Positions 17,768 to 26,743 of a stretch of 64,000 bases of DNA are shown here, in pieces (the stretch's first letter is position 1; each line of letters begins with the position of its first letter). This DNA comes from Demequina flava (GTDB taxonomy: Bacteria; Actinomycetota; Actinomycetes; Actinomycetales; Demequinaceae). The DNA lies in NCBI RefSeq assembly GCF_000975035.1, contig NZ_BBRA01000002.1, forward strand, positions 558,036 through 622,035, in the 5' to 3' direction. The position numbers were made by a program, and so were the translations under genes. The notes beneath the pieces are model-generated. The model worked only from the letters and a program-made list of their open reading frames with translations. It was not told the origin of the DNA and made no database searches.

Positions 17768-19373
17768 TCTTGGACCCAAGGAGCTTTCACTAGCGGACGC
17801 CATCACGGCGCTTAATCAGAACCTGCAGATGGACGAAGTGCTCGACACCCTGACTGAGTCAGCACGCTCACTGACGGGCGCTAAGTATGCGGCGCTCCAC
17901 GTATTTGACTCCCAGGGCGAGTCCGTGGCGTTCCGGGTCAAGGGTATGGACGCCGACACCCAGGGCATGATTGGGCACCCGCCGGGCAAGGTCGGCGTGC
18001 TGGGCAAGATCCCCGACCACGGCACGCTCGCGCTCGAAAACGTCCGCACCCACCCTGCCCATCAAGGTATGCCTGCTGCCCACCCGCAGTTGGGCACGTT
18101 CCTGGGTACATCCTTGACCGTCGGCGACTCCGTTTTCGGCCACCTCTACCTCGCAGATAAACCCACGTCGTTCGATGCGGAAGACGAGCAACTGATCCTT
18201 GCATTGGCAGCGGGAGCCTCGGTCGCAATCGACCACGCCAAGCTATATCGCCAGGGTGCCGAACGCGAGCGGTGGCTCGAGGCCTCTCAGAAGATTACGA
18301 CTGAGATGCTCACCATCACCGATGAAGAAGAAGCGCTCCAGGCGATCGTCGAGGCGGTGCGCGAGCTCGCCCAGGCCTCAACAGCTGCGCTCGTGCTCCC
18401 GGGGATCGAATCGCGGTGGGTAATTGAGATGGCCTCCGGGGACGGCACCGAGATGCTGCTGGGCCTCGAGTTGCCAAAAGAAGGCCGCGCAATGGATGTG
18501 ATCCGTTCCGGGGACGGACTCATCGCTCCTGAGCCGCCAGGGAATCACGTCCTCAAAGAAGTCACCGACTACGGACCTTCCCTCTACGCGCCTCTTGAGG
18601 CGGAGGGAAAGGCCCTGGGCCTCCTCCTGCTGTGGCGGGACAACGGTGAGGAGCCCTTCAGCGAGGAAGATCTCCAAACTACGCAACGGTTCGCTCACCA
18701 GGCTGCGTTGGCCCTGAGTCTGTCCGAGCTATCGCACGCGCGCAACCACTCCGCTCTGCTTGAGGAACGCGGGCGCTTGGCCGATGACCTCCACGACTTT
18801 GTCTCCCAGGAGCTCTTCGCGACCGCGATGCAGATCGAGGCGATCTCCGAGGATGCCCCCGATGCGCTTCACCCGCGCCTGGCTACGACGCTAGATCACG
18901 TGAAGCGTGCCCAGCACGAGGTCCGCGGAGTCATGCGGGAGCTTTCCGGACAACGTAGTTCCGAACCAATTTCGGAACGCGCTCAACGCGAGATCACGCT
19001 TGCTGCGGCTTCACTGGGGTTCTCTCCCACGGTCGTGGAGGCTCAGTGGGTGCCGCTTTCGATGGCTGTCTCCGCCGACCCCACCCTGGGCGACGATGTC
19101 GTTGCCGTGCTCAGAGAGCTCCTGTCCAATGTGGCCCGCCACGCACACGCCACTGAATTGCAGATGTGGGTACGCGCCCAGGACGGCCGCCTAGAGCTCG
19201 GCGTTCAAGACAACGGCATCGGGCCGGCCGGCGCTCTGAAGCGCTACTCAGGCACGTCTAATCTCGCGAACCGTGCCTTGCGACGGCATGGAAGTTTTTC
19301 CCTCCATGCCGTCGACAAGGACGCTGCGCAACCGGGGTCGGTAGCGCGTTGGAACGTGCAGCTACCTGGCTAG
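17760..19373 (+). CDS. DosS/DevS-like GAF-domain sensor histidine kinase
   Basis: Cytosolic sensor kinase of 537 residues. Two GAF domains (about 30-170 and 195-325) precede a HisKA_3 dimerisation helix with the phospho-acceptor His345 in LADDLHDFVSQELF, and a HATPase domain with ELLSNVARHAHA and DNGIG. Layout and motifs follow mycobacterial DosS/DosT, whose first GAF binds haem. The segment AHPQLGTFLG contains His108 where DosS has a His in a similar HPPMRTFLG context, so haem binding is possible but unproven. It starts 8 bases inside cydC, so it is co-translated with cydABDC. No receiver gene is adjacent; a DevR-like regulator lies at 26744-27361. Its stop shares the CTAG at 19370-19373 with the convergent gene. 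Confidence 0.88.
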   Translation: MSDLGPKELSLADAITALNQNLQMDEVLDTLTESARSLTGAKYAALHVFDSQGESVAFRVKGMDADTQGMIGHPPGKVGVLGKIPDHGTLALENVRTHPAHQGMPAAHPQLGTFLGTSLTVGDSVFGHLYLADKPTSFDAEDEQLILALAAGASVAIDHAKLYRQGAERERWLEASQKITTEMLTITDEEEALQAIVEAVRELAQASTAALVLPGIESRWVIEMASGDGTEMLLGLELPKEGRAMDVIRSGDGLIAPEPPGNHVLKEVTDYGPSLYAPLEAEGKALGLLLLWRDNGEEPFSEEDLQTTQRFAHQAALALSLSELSHARNHSALLEERGRLADDLHDFVSQELFATAMQIEAISEDAPDALHPRLATTLDHVKRAQHEVRGVMRELSGQRSSEPISERAQREITLAAASLGFSPTVVEAQWVPLSMAVSADPTLGDDVVAVLRELLSNVARHAHATELQMWVRAQDGRLELGVQDNGIGPAGALKRYSGTSNLANRALRRHGSFSLHAVDKDAAQPGSVARWNVQLPG

Positions 19374-20032
19374 TCGGTGTTGCGGGAGCGCATGCGTTGC
19401 GCGACCACGAGGGCGATCACGAGTGCGCCTACGACTGCGGCTGCGATCAGCCACCACGCCCCAGAGCCCGCACCTTCATCGTCTGATGCGAAGGCGTCGC
19501 TCGCGGTCGGCATGGAGCTAGGAGACGGGCTGGCGTCAGTCTCAATCGGATCGCCCACAACAGTCGAGGGCTCCACTGATGGCTGTGCCGACGGCGCTTC
19601 CTCTAGCTCCGGGACCTCGATCGTGGACGTCGTTTCCGCGTCTTCGGGAGTAGTTGTGACAACTGTCACAGTCCACGTCCCTGGAGTCATGAACGGCTCC
19701 TCGGAGATCCATAGGCCTTGCCCCTGGGACGATGAGATGAGCTCGATAGGGCCAACCTCCTCGCCCTCGTCAGAAACGGCTGTAACGACAGGGTCCATGA
19801 TCTCTTCCACCCGGTGCCCGTCCTCGTCGTAGTCTGCGGACACCGTCACCCCTCCCGCAGCGTCTCCCTTGATCTCAAGGGTGTAAGGGCCGCCATGGGC
19901 CGATGCTGGGGAAGCGATGACAACTGCCGTCACCAATGCCGTGAAGACCGCGGCTACGAGAGCCCGAAGGCCCCGGAGGGCGGCCGCTGACCGCCCTCCG
20001 AGACCCAGGGTGTGAGAGGTAACGCCGGTCAT
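19370..20032 (-). CDS. Secreted, membrane-tethered beta-rich protein coupled to the giant ThuA protein
   Basis: Product of 220 residues with an N-terminal signal peptide ending near SPASA-HGG (about residue 46), one beta-rich domain (about 47-145), a Pro/Ser/Thr/Asp spacer and one C-terminal helix (about 187-210) followed by RMRSRNTD. It should be displayed on the outer face of the membrane. The domain resembles small Ig-like folds (CopC/YtkA kind) only in general shape; I cannot assign it. Its ATG overlaps the stop of the 2132-residue gene (ATGA), so the two are translated together and probably work together. Confidence 0.8.
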   Translation of the reverse strand: MTGVTSHTLGLGGRSAAALRGLRALVAAVFTALVTAVVIASPASAHGGPYTLEIKGDAAGGVTVSADYDEDGHRVEEIMDPVVTAVSDEGEEVGPIELISSSQGQGLWISEEPFMTPGTWTVTVVTTTPEDAETTSTIEVPELEEAPSAQPSVEPSTVVGDPIETDASPSPSSMPTASDAFASDDEGAGSGAWWLIAAAVVGALVIALVVAQRMRSRNTD

Positions 20033-23000
20033 CGACCGCTGTCCGTTCCACGGCGAGCAATGATCACCATGGCACCGCCGAGTGCGACCAGGAGGGCTGC
20101 AGCGTAGACCCAGAGCTGAGTCTGCTGCTGCTCAGGTCCAGTCGCAGGCAGGTTCGCCGAACCCGATCCGCTCGTGGAGCCGTCGGTCGAACCGCTAACC
20201 GAGGTAGTACCGCCGGTCGAACCCGAGCCGTTGTCGGTCGAGCCGCCGTCAGTCGAACCACCGTCAGTCGAACCACCGTCGGTGGAGCCGCCGTCAGTGC
20301 CACCGTCGGTTCCGCCGTCAGTGCCTCCATCGGTGCCTCCATCGGTTCCGCCGTCTCCGCCGGGATCGACGTCAACAGCCGTGACCGTCACCGGCGTACG
20401 CGCCAGTTCCGTGCCATCGAGGAGCACCACGAAGTGGTGATCGCCGGCAGGCAGGTCCGTTGGCACCTGAACGTTCAGGCTGAACGTACCGTCGGCCGTC
20501 GTCGTGACTCCACTGAGCTGACGTGGCACCGAGTAGACCCACACCTCGACGCCAGCACCCGCGGGCAGTCCCGATCCGCTGATCGTGATGATGTCTCCGG
20601 GAGAGACATCGTTATTCGACGCCGTGACCGAAGCCACGGGATCGGTCGGGTCAACAGTGTCCACTGCATCGACCGTTGCGTTACCGATCTCAGAGACGTG
20701 GCCAGCGTTGTCGATTGCACGGAACTCGAGGACGATCTCGTCCTCACCCTGGACGGCTACCGCTGTGCTGTAGACGGACCAGGTGTCCTCGCCAGCTTCG
20801 CGGTATTCGATCTGAGCGACACCGGAGGTATCATCCGCGGCCTCGACTGTGACATCACGCTCGTCAACCGTTGCAGTTGCGGTGGGAGCCACGGTGTCGA
20901 CCTTGATCGTGGACTGCACCGTCGATGACACGTGGGTGCCATCCGTAGCGCGGAACCACATCGTGGTCTCGCCCTCAGCGTCGACCGTGATCGCATCCGT
21001 CATCGCGGTGAAGGTGACCCCATCGGTCGAGAACTCGGCAGACGCCTGGTCCTCGCCAGTGGTGGTCACTGCCGCAGCGACGATCACGGACTGGGTAAAC
21101 CAGCCGTTCTCGCCATCCGCTGCCTCAGGCGTCGTGGTGACGTCAACCGTGAAGGTCGGCGCCTCCTCATCAACCTCGGGGAGCGAAGTGCTCGCGGCTG
21201 CGGACACGTTGCCCGCCCCATCCGTGGCGCGGTAGTGGGCAACCTGAGCATCGTCGGTGAGGTCGACAACCGCGCTGTATGCGGTCCAGTCACCCTCATC
21301 GATGCGGTACTCAACTGCCGCAACACCGCTCAGATCGCTCGCGGCCTCCAGCGTCAGTGTCCGGGGACTTGCATCCTCGTCCACTGTGGCCGTCAGCGCC
21401 GGGGCGGTGGCGTCAATCTTGAACGACACCTCTCCGGAAACTGTCTCGGCCTCTGGGCTGGATGCACGGTACGCAACCGTGTGCTCGCCGTCATCGGTGA
21501 TCGCGATAGGCGCGGTGTACTCCGCCCAACCACCATCGTTGATGTTGACCTCACGGTAGACCGAGCTCTCGCCGCCTCCCGTGGTGTCCACTGCAACCGA
21601 GACTGCACCGGTGTACCAGTCAGCCGAGCCCTGAGGAGTCTCAGGGTTCAGAGTGTGAGACACCGTGAGCGGCTCCACCGCGTCGTCCTCGACCACGTGG
21701 AAGTAGTCGAAGCGTGCCGTGGAGGATGTGTCGCCCTGTGCAGAGTTGCCCAGTGCGTAGACACCGACGCTGCCCGAAGCGGCAGGCGCATTCGTAAGGG
21801 CCTCCTCGCCGATCTGTGCCCAGGTTTCTCCATCAGTGCTGTAGAAGCCAGTGAAGTCGTCACCCGAACGCGTCAGGCGGAGCCAGATGTCCTCGCCACC
21901 GTCCAAAGAGACGTTGGGCTGAGGGCTCTGCACCGAAGCGTCGATCTCCGAACGCATCTCAACGTTACGGGCCACCGTTGCGCCGGCCCGGTTCGTCGCG
22001 AGCACATCGACCTTGACGTAGTTGTCATCGTCGAAGCGTGCGATCAAACCACCCTGCTGGTAGCGGCGGTCAAGATCGGAGTAGTCGACCTTCGTCTCGA
22101 CCGTCCACTCGTCTCCCTCAACGTTCTGCACTACGAAGTTCGGCACGTCTCCCGCAGAATCACCGAAGATGTCTGCTGCAGTCGTGTCGATCTCCAACTG
22201 GCCGTCAGCCACACGGTACAGCGAGGTGTCCTCGTTGATCACGCTCCAGCGGCATGTGTCCAGCTGCGAACCGTCGAACTCATCGTTCGGAGTCGCCGCA
22301 GTTGCGGTGTCATCCGGCGTGATGTGGAACCAGTCGAAGTGAGCATCGACAATCTCATCTGGCGCGGAGGCATTCGCGAATGCCGCCAGGCCGATGCGCG
22401 GGTTGTCCATTCCGTCAAGCGACTTGGTTTGGGGCATCATCGTGAAGTCGACGCCGTCGACCGAGTACCAGGCGTTCAGGTTGCTGCCGTCGCTCGTGTA
22501 CCGCACGTAGTAGGTGTCAGGGAACTCGGCACCCAACTGGCCCGTGTTCGAATCGTTCACCTCGTTGGCGCTACCTTCTTCTTCCCGCACGAACTGGAAG
22601 ATGCGGTTGCCAGCGTTGTCTGTCCCGCGCGCTTGAAGAACCATCTTGGCGTAGTTGTCATCGTCACCGTAGATGACGAGTCCAGCCTGCTGATAGCTGT
22701 TGCGTGCAGGGAACGTCACCTTGGCGGTGGCCGTCCACGGGCCCTCAGGCAGTGCCTGGAGGATGATGTTGTTCGCCGTGTTCGTCCCTTGGTACAGGTC
22801 GGTCTGCGATGCGGGAATCACCAGGTGGCCATCCTCGACGCGAGCGAACTGATCAGGGCGAACTGACTCGTCCCAGCGGCCCTCGTCCAAGTGACCGCTC
22901 TCGAAGTCATCCGAACGTCCCGAGAAGCAGATGGTCTGCGCGGGCTGAGCCACGTTGATCGACACATACTCCTCGCCGTAGGCACCCGACTCATCCGTGG

Positions 23001-26000
23001 CACGGACTCGCAGCAGGTACTGACCAGGCTCGGTGTACGTGAAGGCCTCCGTCGCGGTTCCCTCGACAAACCCTTCACCGAAGCCCTGGTCCCACGAGTA
23101 CGTGATGTCAGTGCCTTCGGGGTCTGTCGCCGTCGCCGTGGCATTCACCACGAGCGGCGGCGCACCAGCATCATTGTCAACGTTGAGCTCCACAACCGGC
23201 AGCTTGTTGCCATCGAGCCCACTTCCCAACCAAGAGAAGTAGTTGATGTTCACACCACCGGTCTCGTTGACGAAGTAAAGGGTTCCCGTTCCCGTCGGCA
23301 GGTCGGGGAGGTCGACTTCCACGTCGGTGTAGGTCTGCCACCCGCCTGTTGACGAGTAGTCAAAGGAGCCAATCTCAGCGCTCTCTTCCAAGGAGTTCCA
23401 GCGCAGGGAGATGTGTCCAGTGCCACTAGGCGCTGCGACTCGAGCTGTCATGCCCTGGATGCCCTTGAAGTTCACGGGCTCGTATGACCACCAGTCACCC
23501 TCGCCAATGTACGAGACGTTTTGGCCACCGTCACCGTCGTCGTTGTCCTCTGTCCGGACCCCGTCACTGTCGCCACCGGTCTCGTCGAAGTACTCCGCTT
23601 CGAAGTGCTTCGGGTTGAGGATATTGGTGCCGTATGCGGTGAGAGGCACGCCGGCGTTGCCACCATCATCGGTGTAACGAACGTCGACCACCCAGAAGAT
23701 GTTCGCCGTCAGGCCGTGACCGCTGTCGCGCTGCGTGACAAGAGTTCCTTCGCAGCCAGTGAGCGAGTCCATGGGGTGCTGGTGCGAGTCGTGACCCAGC
23801 GCCGTCAATACCTCGACGTTGTCGCAGTTGATCTCGCCCGAGCCGTCGGGGTCATCAATGATGACTTCGTAGTCGACGCCATCGCCCCATTCAAAGAATC
23901 CGCCCTGTTCGGGGAAGACAATATCGACGGTTGGCATCGCGTTTCCGACCACGATCGGGACCGTGGCAACTGCGAAGCGGTCGTCCTCGTCGCGCACCGT
24001 GAGCGTTGCGGTGAACTCCCCCGTCTCGGTGTACGTGTGAGTGGGGTTTTCCTCGTTTGATACTGCTGAGCCATCGCCGAAGTTCCACTCGTAAGTAAAC
24101 GGCAGAGCAGCCGGATGACGCGATCCTTCAGACGAGAACTGCACCGTCATTGGTGCCTCAGCACCGTGAGTGACGTCAGCCGAGGCCTTGGCCACAGGCG
24201 AGGGGTTCGCCGCGATGTAGTCGATGCGGTACACGCCGGAGGTGGCGTTGTTACCACCAAAGCCAGCACCCCAGTCGATCACGTACAGCGAGCCATCAGG
24301 GCCCCAGGTCGCATCCATCACGCGGTTGAAGTCTGCCGCTGATCCGATGAGGTCAGGCAGCAGGGGCGCGGTGTGCAGTATCTCGGTGCCTGGGTTGTCG
24401 CCCTCGCGGTTGAGGTGGAAGGCGAAGGCCGAACCTGCATTCCAGTCTCCGAAGAAGGCTTTGCCATCCCAGTACTCGGGCCACTTGGTCTCAACGTCCA
24501 AGTCGGGGTCAAACGCATAGGCCGGTCCTGCCATGGGAGCTCCGGTGTAACCGTTGCTCGCAACGCCGGGCCAAGGGTTGTCTGAAGCTCCACGCTCACC
24601 GTGGAACTCAGGCTCGATGATGGGAGGCAGGTTCGTCAGTCCCGTGTTGTTGGGGCTGTCGTTGACGATCGCGTTCGGGTCGAACTCGTCGCCCTCCGCT
24701 CCGTTCTCGAAGTTGTAGTCGTGGTAGCACTCGTCGCCCGCGCAGTACGGCCAGCCGTAGTTGCCCGGCTCAGCGACGATGTTCCATTCTGTTGTGGCAG
24801 CTGGTCCGCGAGTTGCGCTGTCGCTACCCGCGTCGGGACCGTAATCCGCCACCAGAAGGTGTCCGGTATGAGGGTCAAGTCCGATACGGAACGGGTTACG
24901 GAAGCCCATAGCGAAGATCTCTGGACGCGTCAGATCTGCGTCGCTTGCGCTCTCGTCGAAGAGGTTTCCGTCCGGGATGGTGTAGCTACCGTCGGCCTGC
25001 GGCGTGATGCGGATGATCTTGCCGCGCAGGTCATTGGTGTTGCCCGAGCTGCGCTGAGCATCCCAAGGCGACCGGCCGTCGCGCTCATCAATGGGCGTGT
25101 AGCCATTTGATGCAAACGGATTGGTGTTGTCACCAGTCGCGAGTATGAGGTTGCCGTCGTTGTCGAAGACCATGTCGCCACCTGCGTGGCAGCACTGGGT
25201 GCGCTGGGTCTCGACCTCGAGCACGACGACCTCGGAGTCCGTGTCAAACGTTCCGGTAGAGGGGTCGTACGTAAAGCGCGAAATCTGGTTGTATCCCATA
25301 CCTGAGGGGGTACCAGCACGCACCTCGGAAGGTGAGTAGTAGATGTACGCCCAGTTATTGGTGTCGAAGTTGGGGTCGAGCACCATGCCCAGCAACCCGT
25401 CTTCCTGCCCAAGCGAGACGTCCAGGTCGAGCGACGTCGACGTCGACAAGGTGTCGGGGTCCACCATGCGCACGCGTCCATCGCGCTCGAGGTAGAACAC
25501 CGTGCCGTCGTGAGCCACGTTGAGCGACATGGGGTTGCCCGTGTCTGCGTCGAGCGTCACAAGTTCGTACGCCTCAGAGTCCGTCGCGTTGCACTGCGAC
25601 ATCACTGCGCCAGCCGCTGTCCGAATGCCTTCGAGTACGTGCTCCAGGAACTCCGGCTCAGCGAATGCAGCTTCCGTGTGGCCGCCGCCGGTGTACCAGG
25701 AGCGTCCACCGTCATAAAGCTGGCACCATGCGATGGGGTGGTCGTCACCCATGCCACCGCCGTTGTAGGTGTCCTCGTCCAATGAAGCGAGGACGTGCAC
25801 GTCGCCGCGGGGGTTGTCGCCGTAGTCATACCACTCGTCGGTGCGAGTCCAGGTCTCAGGAAGGTGCTCCGTCGAGGGGTGCGCGTGATCCTCAACGTGC
25901 ACATCTGCCTCTTGCACCGCAGGGTGCCCGTCGAAGTAGGCGCCAACGAGGCCGCCGTACCAATCCCAGGCATATTCCGTGTCCGATGCTGCGTGGACAC

Positions 26001-26427
26001 CGGCGTACCCGCCGCCGCCCTGGATGTAGGACTCGAAAGCGGCCTGCTGGTCGGCGTCGAGGACGTCGCCAGTCGTGGATACCCACACGACGACGTCGTA
26101 CTGCGCGAGGTTCTCCTCGGTGAATGCCGAGGCATCCTCGGTCGCGTCAACGTCGAAGTTGTTCGCGTCTCCGAGACCTTCGATCGCTGCCACAGCGGTC
26201 TCGATATTGCCGTGTCGGTAGCCTGCCGTCTTGGAGAAGACCAGCGCCTTGAAGTCTGCGGTTTCTTCAACCGCTGCCGGAGCCTGAATCTGGTTCAGCT
26301 CGGCTGGTGCGGAAGCAGGGGCCGCGGTAGCGGATGTTGCCCCTATTCCAACAGCAGGAATCGCGAGGGCCAGGCCGGCAACGGCTGATCCCCACTTCCT
26401 GGACCGTGTATGCACATCGTTGTACAA
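20029..26427 (-). CDS. Giant wall-anchored ThuA / PQQ-sugar-dehydrogenase-like multidomain protein
   Basis: A 2132-residue surface protein. In order: signal peptide (to about 40); ThuA-like domain (about 58-285, with GYAGVHAASD and TGGGH); soluble glucose/sorbosone-dehydrogenase-type propeller (about 300-745); PKD domain (about 755-840, WNFGDGS); a CBM6-like domain (about 950-1090, GEGDWWSYE); another PKD-like domain; two concanavalin-like domains of the GH43 C-terminal/DUF1349 kind (about 1187-1385 and 1395-1590); several Ig/OmpL47-like repeats (about 1600-2015); a Gly/Thr/Asp/Ser linker; and LPATG at 2093-2097 with helix and basic tail for sortase. It probably binds and modifies a polysaccharide outside the cell; the substrate is unknown. 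The start TTG 26427 has a perfect AGGAGG six bases upstream. Confidence 0.88.
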   Translation of the reverse strand: MYNDVHTRSRKWGSAVAGLALAIPAVGIGATSATAAPASAPAELNQIQAPAAVEETADFKALVFSKTAGYRHGNIETAVAAIEGLGDANNFDVDATEDASAFTEENLAQYDVVVWVSTTGDVLDADQQAAFESYIQGGGGYAGVHAASDTEYAWDWYGGLVGAYFDGHPAVQEADVHVEDHAHPSTEHLPETWTRTDEWYDYGDNPRGDVHVLASLDEDTYNGGGMGDDHPIAWCQLYDGGRSWYTGGGHTEAAFAEPEFLEHVLEGIRTAAGAVMSQCNATDSEAYELVTLDADTGNPMSLNVAHDGTVFYLERDGRVRMVDPDTLSTSTSLDLDVSLGQEDGLLGMVLDPNFDTNNWAYIYYSPSEVRAGTPSGMGYNQISRFTYDPSTGTFDTDSEVVVLEVETQRTQCCHAGGDMVFDNDGNLILATGDNTNPFASNGYTPIDERDGRSPWDAQRSSGNTNDLRGKIIRITPQADGSYTIPDGNLFDESASDADLTRPEIFAMGFRNPFRIGLDPHTGHLLVADYGPDAGSDSATRGPAATTEWNIVAEPGNYGWPYCAGDECYHDYNFENGAEGDEFDPNAIVNDSPNNTGLTNLPPIIEPEFHGERGASDNPWPGVASNGYTGAPMAGPAYAFDPDLDVETKWPEYWDGKAFFGDWNAGSAFAFHLNREGDNPGTEILHTAPLLPDLIGSAADFNRVMDATWGPDGSLYVIDWGAGFGGNNATSGVYRIDYIAANPSPVAKASADVTHGAEAPMTVQFSSEGSRHPAALPFTYEWNFGDGSAVSNEENPTHTYTETGEFTATLTVRDEDDRFAVATVPIVVGNAMPTVDIVFPEQGGFFEWGDGVDYEVIIDDPDGSGEINCDNVEVLTALGHDSHQHPMDSLTGCEGTLVTQRDSGHGLTANIFWVVDVRYTDDGGNAGVPLTAYGTNILNPKHFEAEYFDETGGDSDGVRTEDNDDGDGGQNVSYIGEGDWWSYEPVNFKGIQGMTARVAAPSGTGHISLRWNSLEESAEIGSFDYSSTGGWQTYTDVEVDLPDLPTGTGTLYFVNETGGVNINYFSWLGSGLDGNKLPVVELNVDNDAGAPPLVVNATATATDPEGTDITYSWDQGFGEGFVEGTATEAFTYTEPGQYLLRVRATDESGAYGEEYVSINVAQPAQTICFSGRSDDFESGHLDEGRWDESVRPDQFARVEDGHLVIPASQTDLYQGTNTANNIILQALPEGPWTATAKVTFPARNSYQQAGLVIYGDDDNYAKMVLQARGTDNAGNRIFQFVREEEGSANEVNDSNTGQLGAEFPDTYYVRYTSDGSNLNAWYSVDGVDFTMMPQTKSLDGMDNPRIGLAAFANASAPDEIVDAHFDWFHITPDDTATAATPNDEFDGSQLDTCRWSVINEDTSLYRVADGQLEIDTTAADIFGDSAGDVPNFVVQNVEGDEWTVETKVDYSDLDRRYQQGGLIARFDDDNYVKVDVLATNRAGATVARNVEMRSEIDASVQSPQPNVSLDGGEDIWLRLTRSGDDFTGFYSTDGETWAQIGEEALTNAPAASGSVGVYALGNSAQGDTSSTARFDYFHVVEDDAVEPLTVSHTLNPETPQGSADWYTGAVSVAVDTTGGGESSVYREVNINDGGWAEYTAPIAITDDGEHTVAYRASSPEAETVSGEVSFKIDATAPALTATVDEDASPRTLTLEAASDLSGVAAVEYRIDEGDWTAYSAVVDLTDDAQVAHYRATDGAGNVSAAASTSLPEVDEEAPTFTVDVTTTPEAADGENGWFTQSVIVAAAVTTTGEDQASAEFSTDGVTFTAMTDAITVDAEGETTMWFRATDGTHVSSTVQSTIKVDTVAPTATATVDERDVTVEAADDTSGVAQIEYREAGEDTWSVYSTAVAVQGEDEIVLEFRAIDNAGHVSEIGNATVDAVDTVDPTDPVASVTASNNDVSPGDIITISGSGLPAGAGVEVWVYSVPRQLSGVTTTADGTFSLNVQVPTDLPAGDHHFVVLLDGTELARTPVTVTAVDVDPGGDGGTDGGTDGGTDGGTDGGTDGGSTDGGSTDGGSTDGGSTDNGSGSTGGTTSVSGSTDGSTSGSGSANLPATGPEQQQTQLWVYAAALLVALGGAMVIIARRGTDSGR
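20233..20358. repeat. Short in-frame tandem repeats encoding the GGTDGG/GGSTDGG linker
   Basis: Degenerate 12-base (GGTD) and 15-base (GGSTD) units repeated in tandem inside the giant gene. They encode a flexible cell-wall-spanning linker just before the LPATG anchor. Unit number may vary between strains without changing frame. Confidence 0.85.
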
Positions 26428-26510
26428 GAGTTCCTCCTGGTATTCGCATCATTGCGACGTTATGACTGCACGCGCACATAAGTCGTGCAAACGGACACCT
26501 AACGGAACTC

Positions 26511-26539
26511 AACGTAAGTCGGTATTTGTTGCATGTCAA
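26511..26539 (-). promoter_or_regulatory. Promoter of the giant ThuA gene
   Basis: Minus strand TTGACA (26534-26539), 17 bases, TACGTT (26511-26516). The predicted leader is about 80 bases and carries AGGAGG before the TTG start. Confidence 0.7.
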
Positions 26540-26616
26540 ACCAAATCGCCAAAGTAACGGTCACGATTGAGTCAAATCGGACATCGATCAGTGCGATCCG
26601 GCAGCGCAGATCGTAA

Positions 26617-26634
26617 GAGTGACGGAAGTCACTC
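26617..26634. promoter_or_regulatory. Perfect 7-bp inverted repeat
   Basis: GAGTGAC, 4-base loop, GTCACTC, about 80 bases upstream of the giant gene's -35. On the plus strand it is followed by a short T run, on the minus strand by none. It could be an operator or the remnant of a terminator. Confidence 0.35.
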
Positions 26635-26743
26635 CAGCGCTTTTACGTGAGCGATTGGCCCGCCAAGGCAGGCCACATGGCAGTCAGACAGAATGCGAGT
26701 GCCCGTCGGAAGGCACACCCCGCAGCGGTTCTATGGCGCGAGG

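Larger units (their letters stand above)
26428..26743. promoter_or_regulatory. Intergenic region between DevR-like regulator and giant gene
   Basis: 316 bases without a gene. It contains a good minus-strand promoter for the giant gene (26511-26539) and a 7-bp perfect hairpin (26617-26634). The part next to the regulator stop (26640-26743) shows no U-rich terminator that I can recognise. Confidence 0.55.

Noticed and set aside
20233-20358. Short repeats as a CRISPR array
   Set aside because: Units are 12-15 bases without spacers and are read in frame as the Gly/Thr/Asp linker.
20932-22866. 644-codon open frame on the plus strand opposite the giant gene
   Set aside because: It lies fully inside the giant gene on the other strand, has no SD, and its product is rich in His/Arg/Cys without any fold. 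It is a GC-rich antisense shadow.
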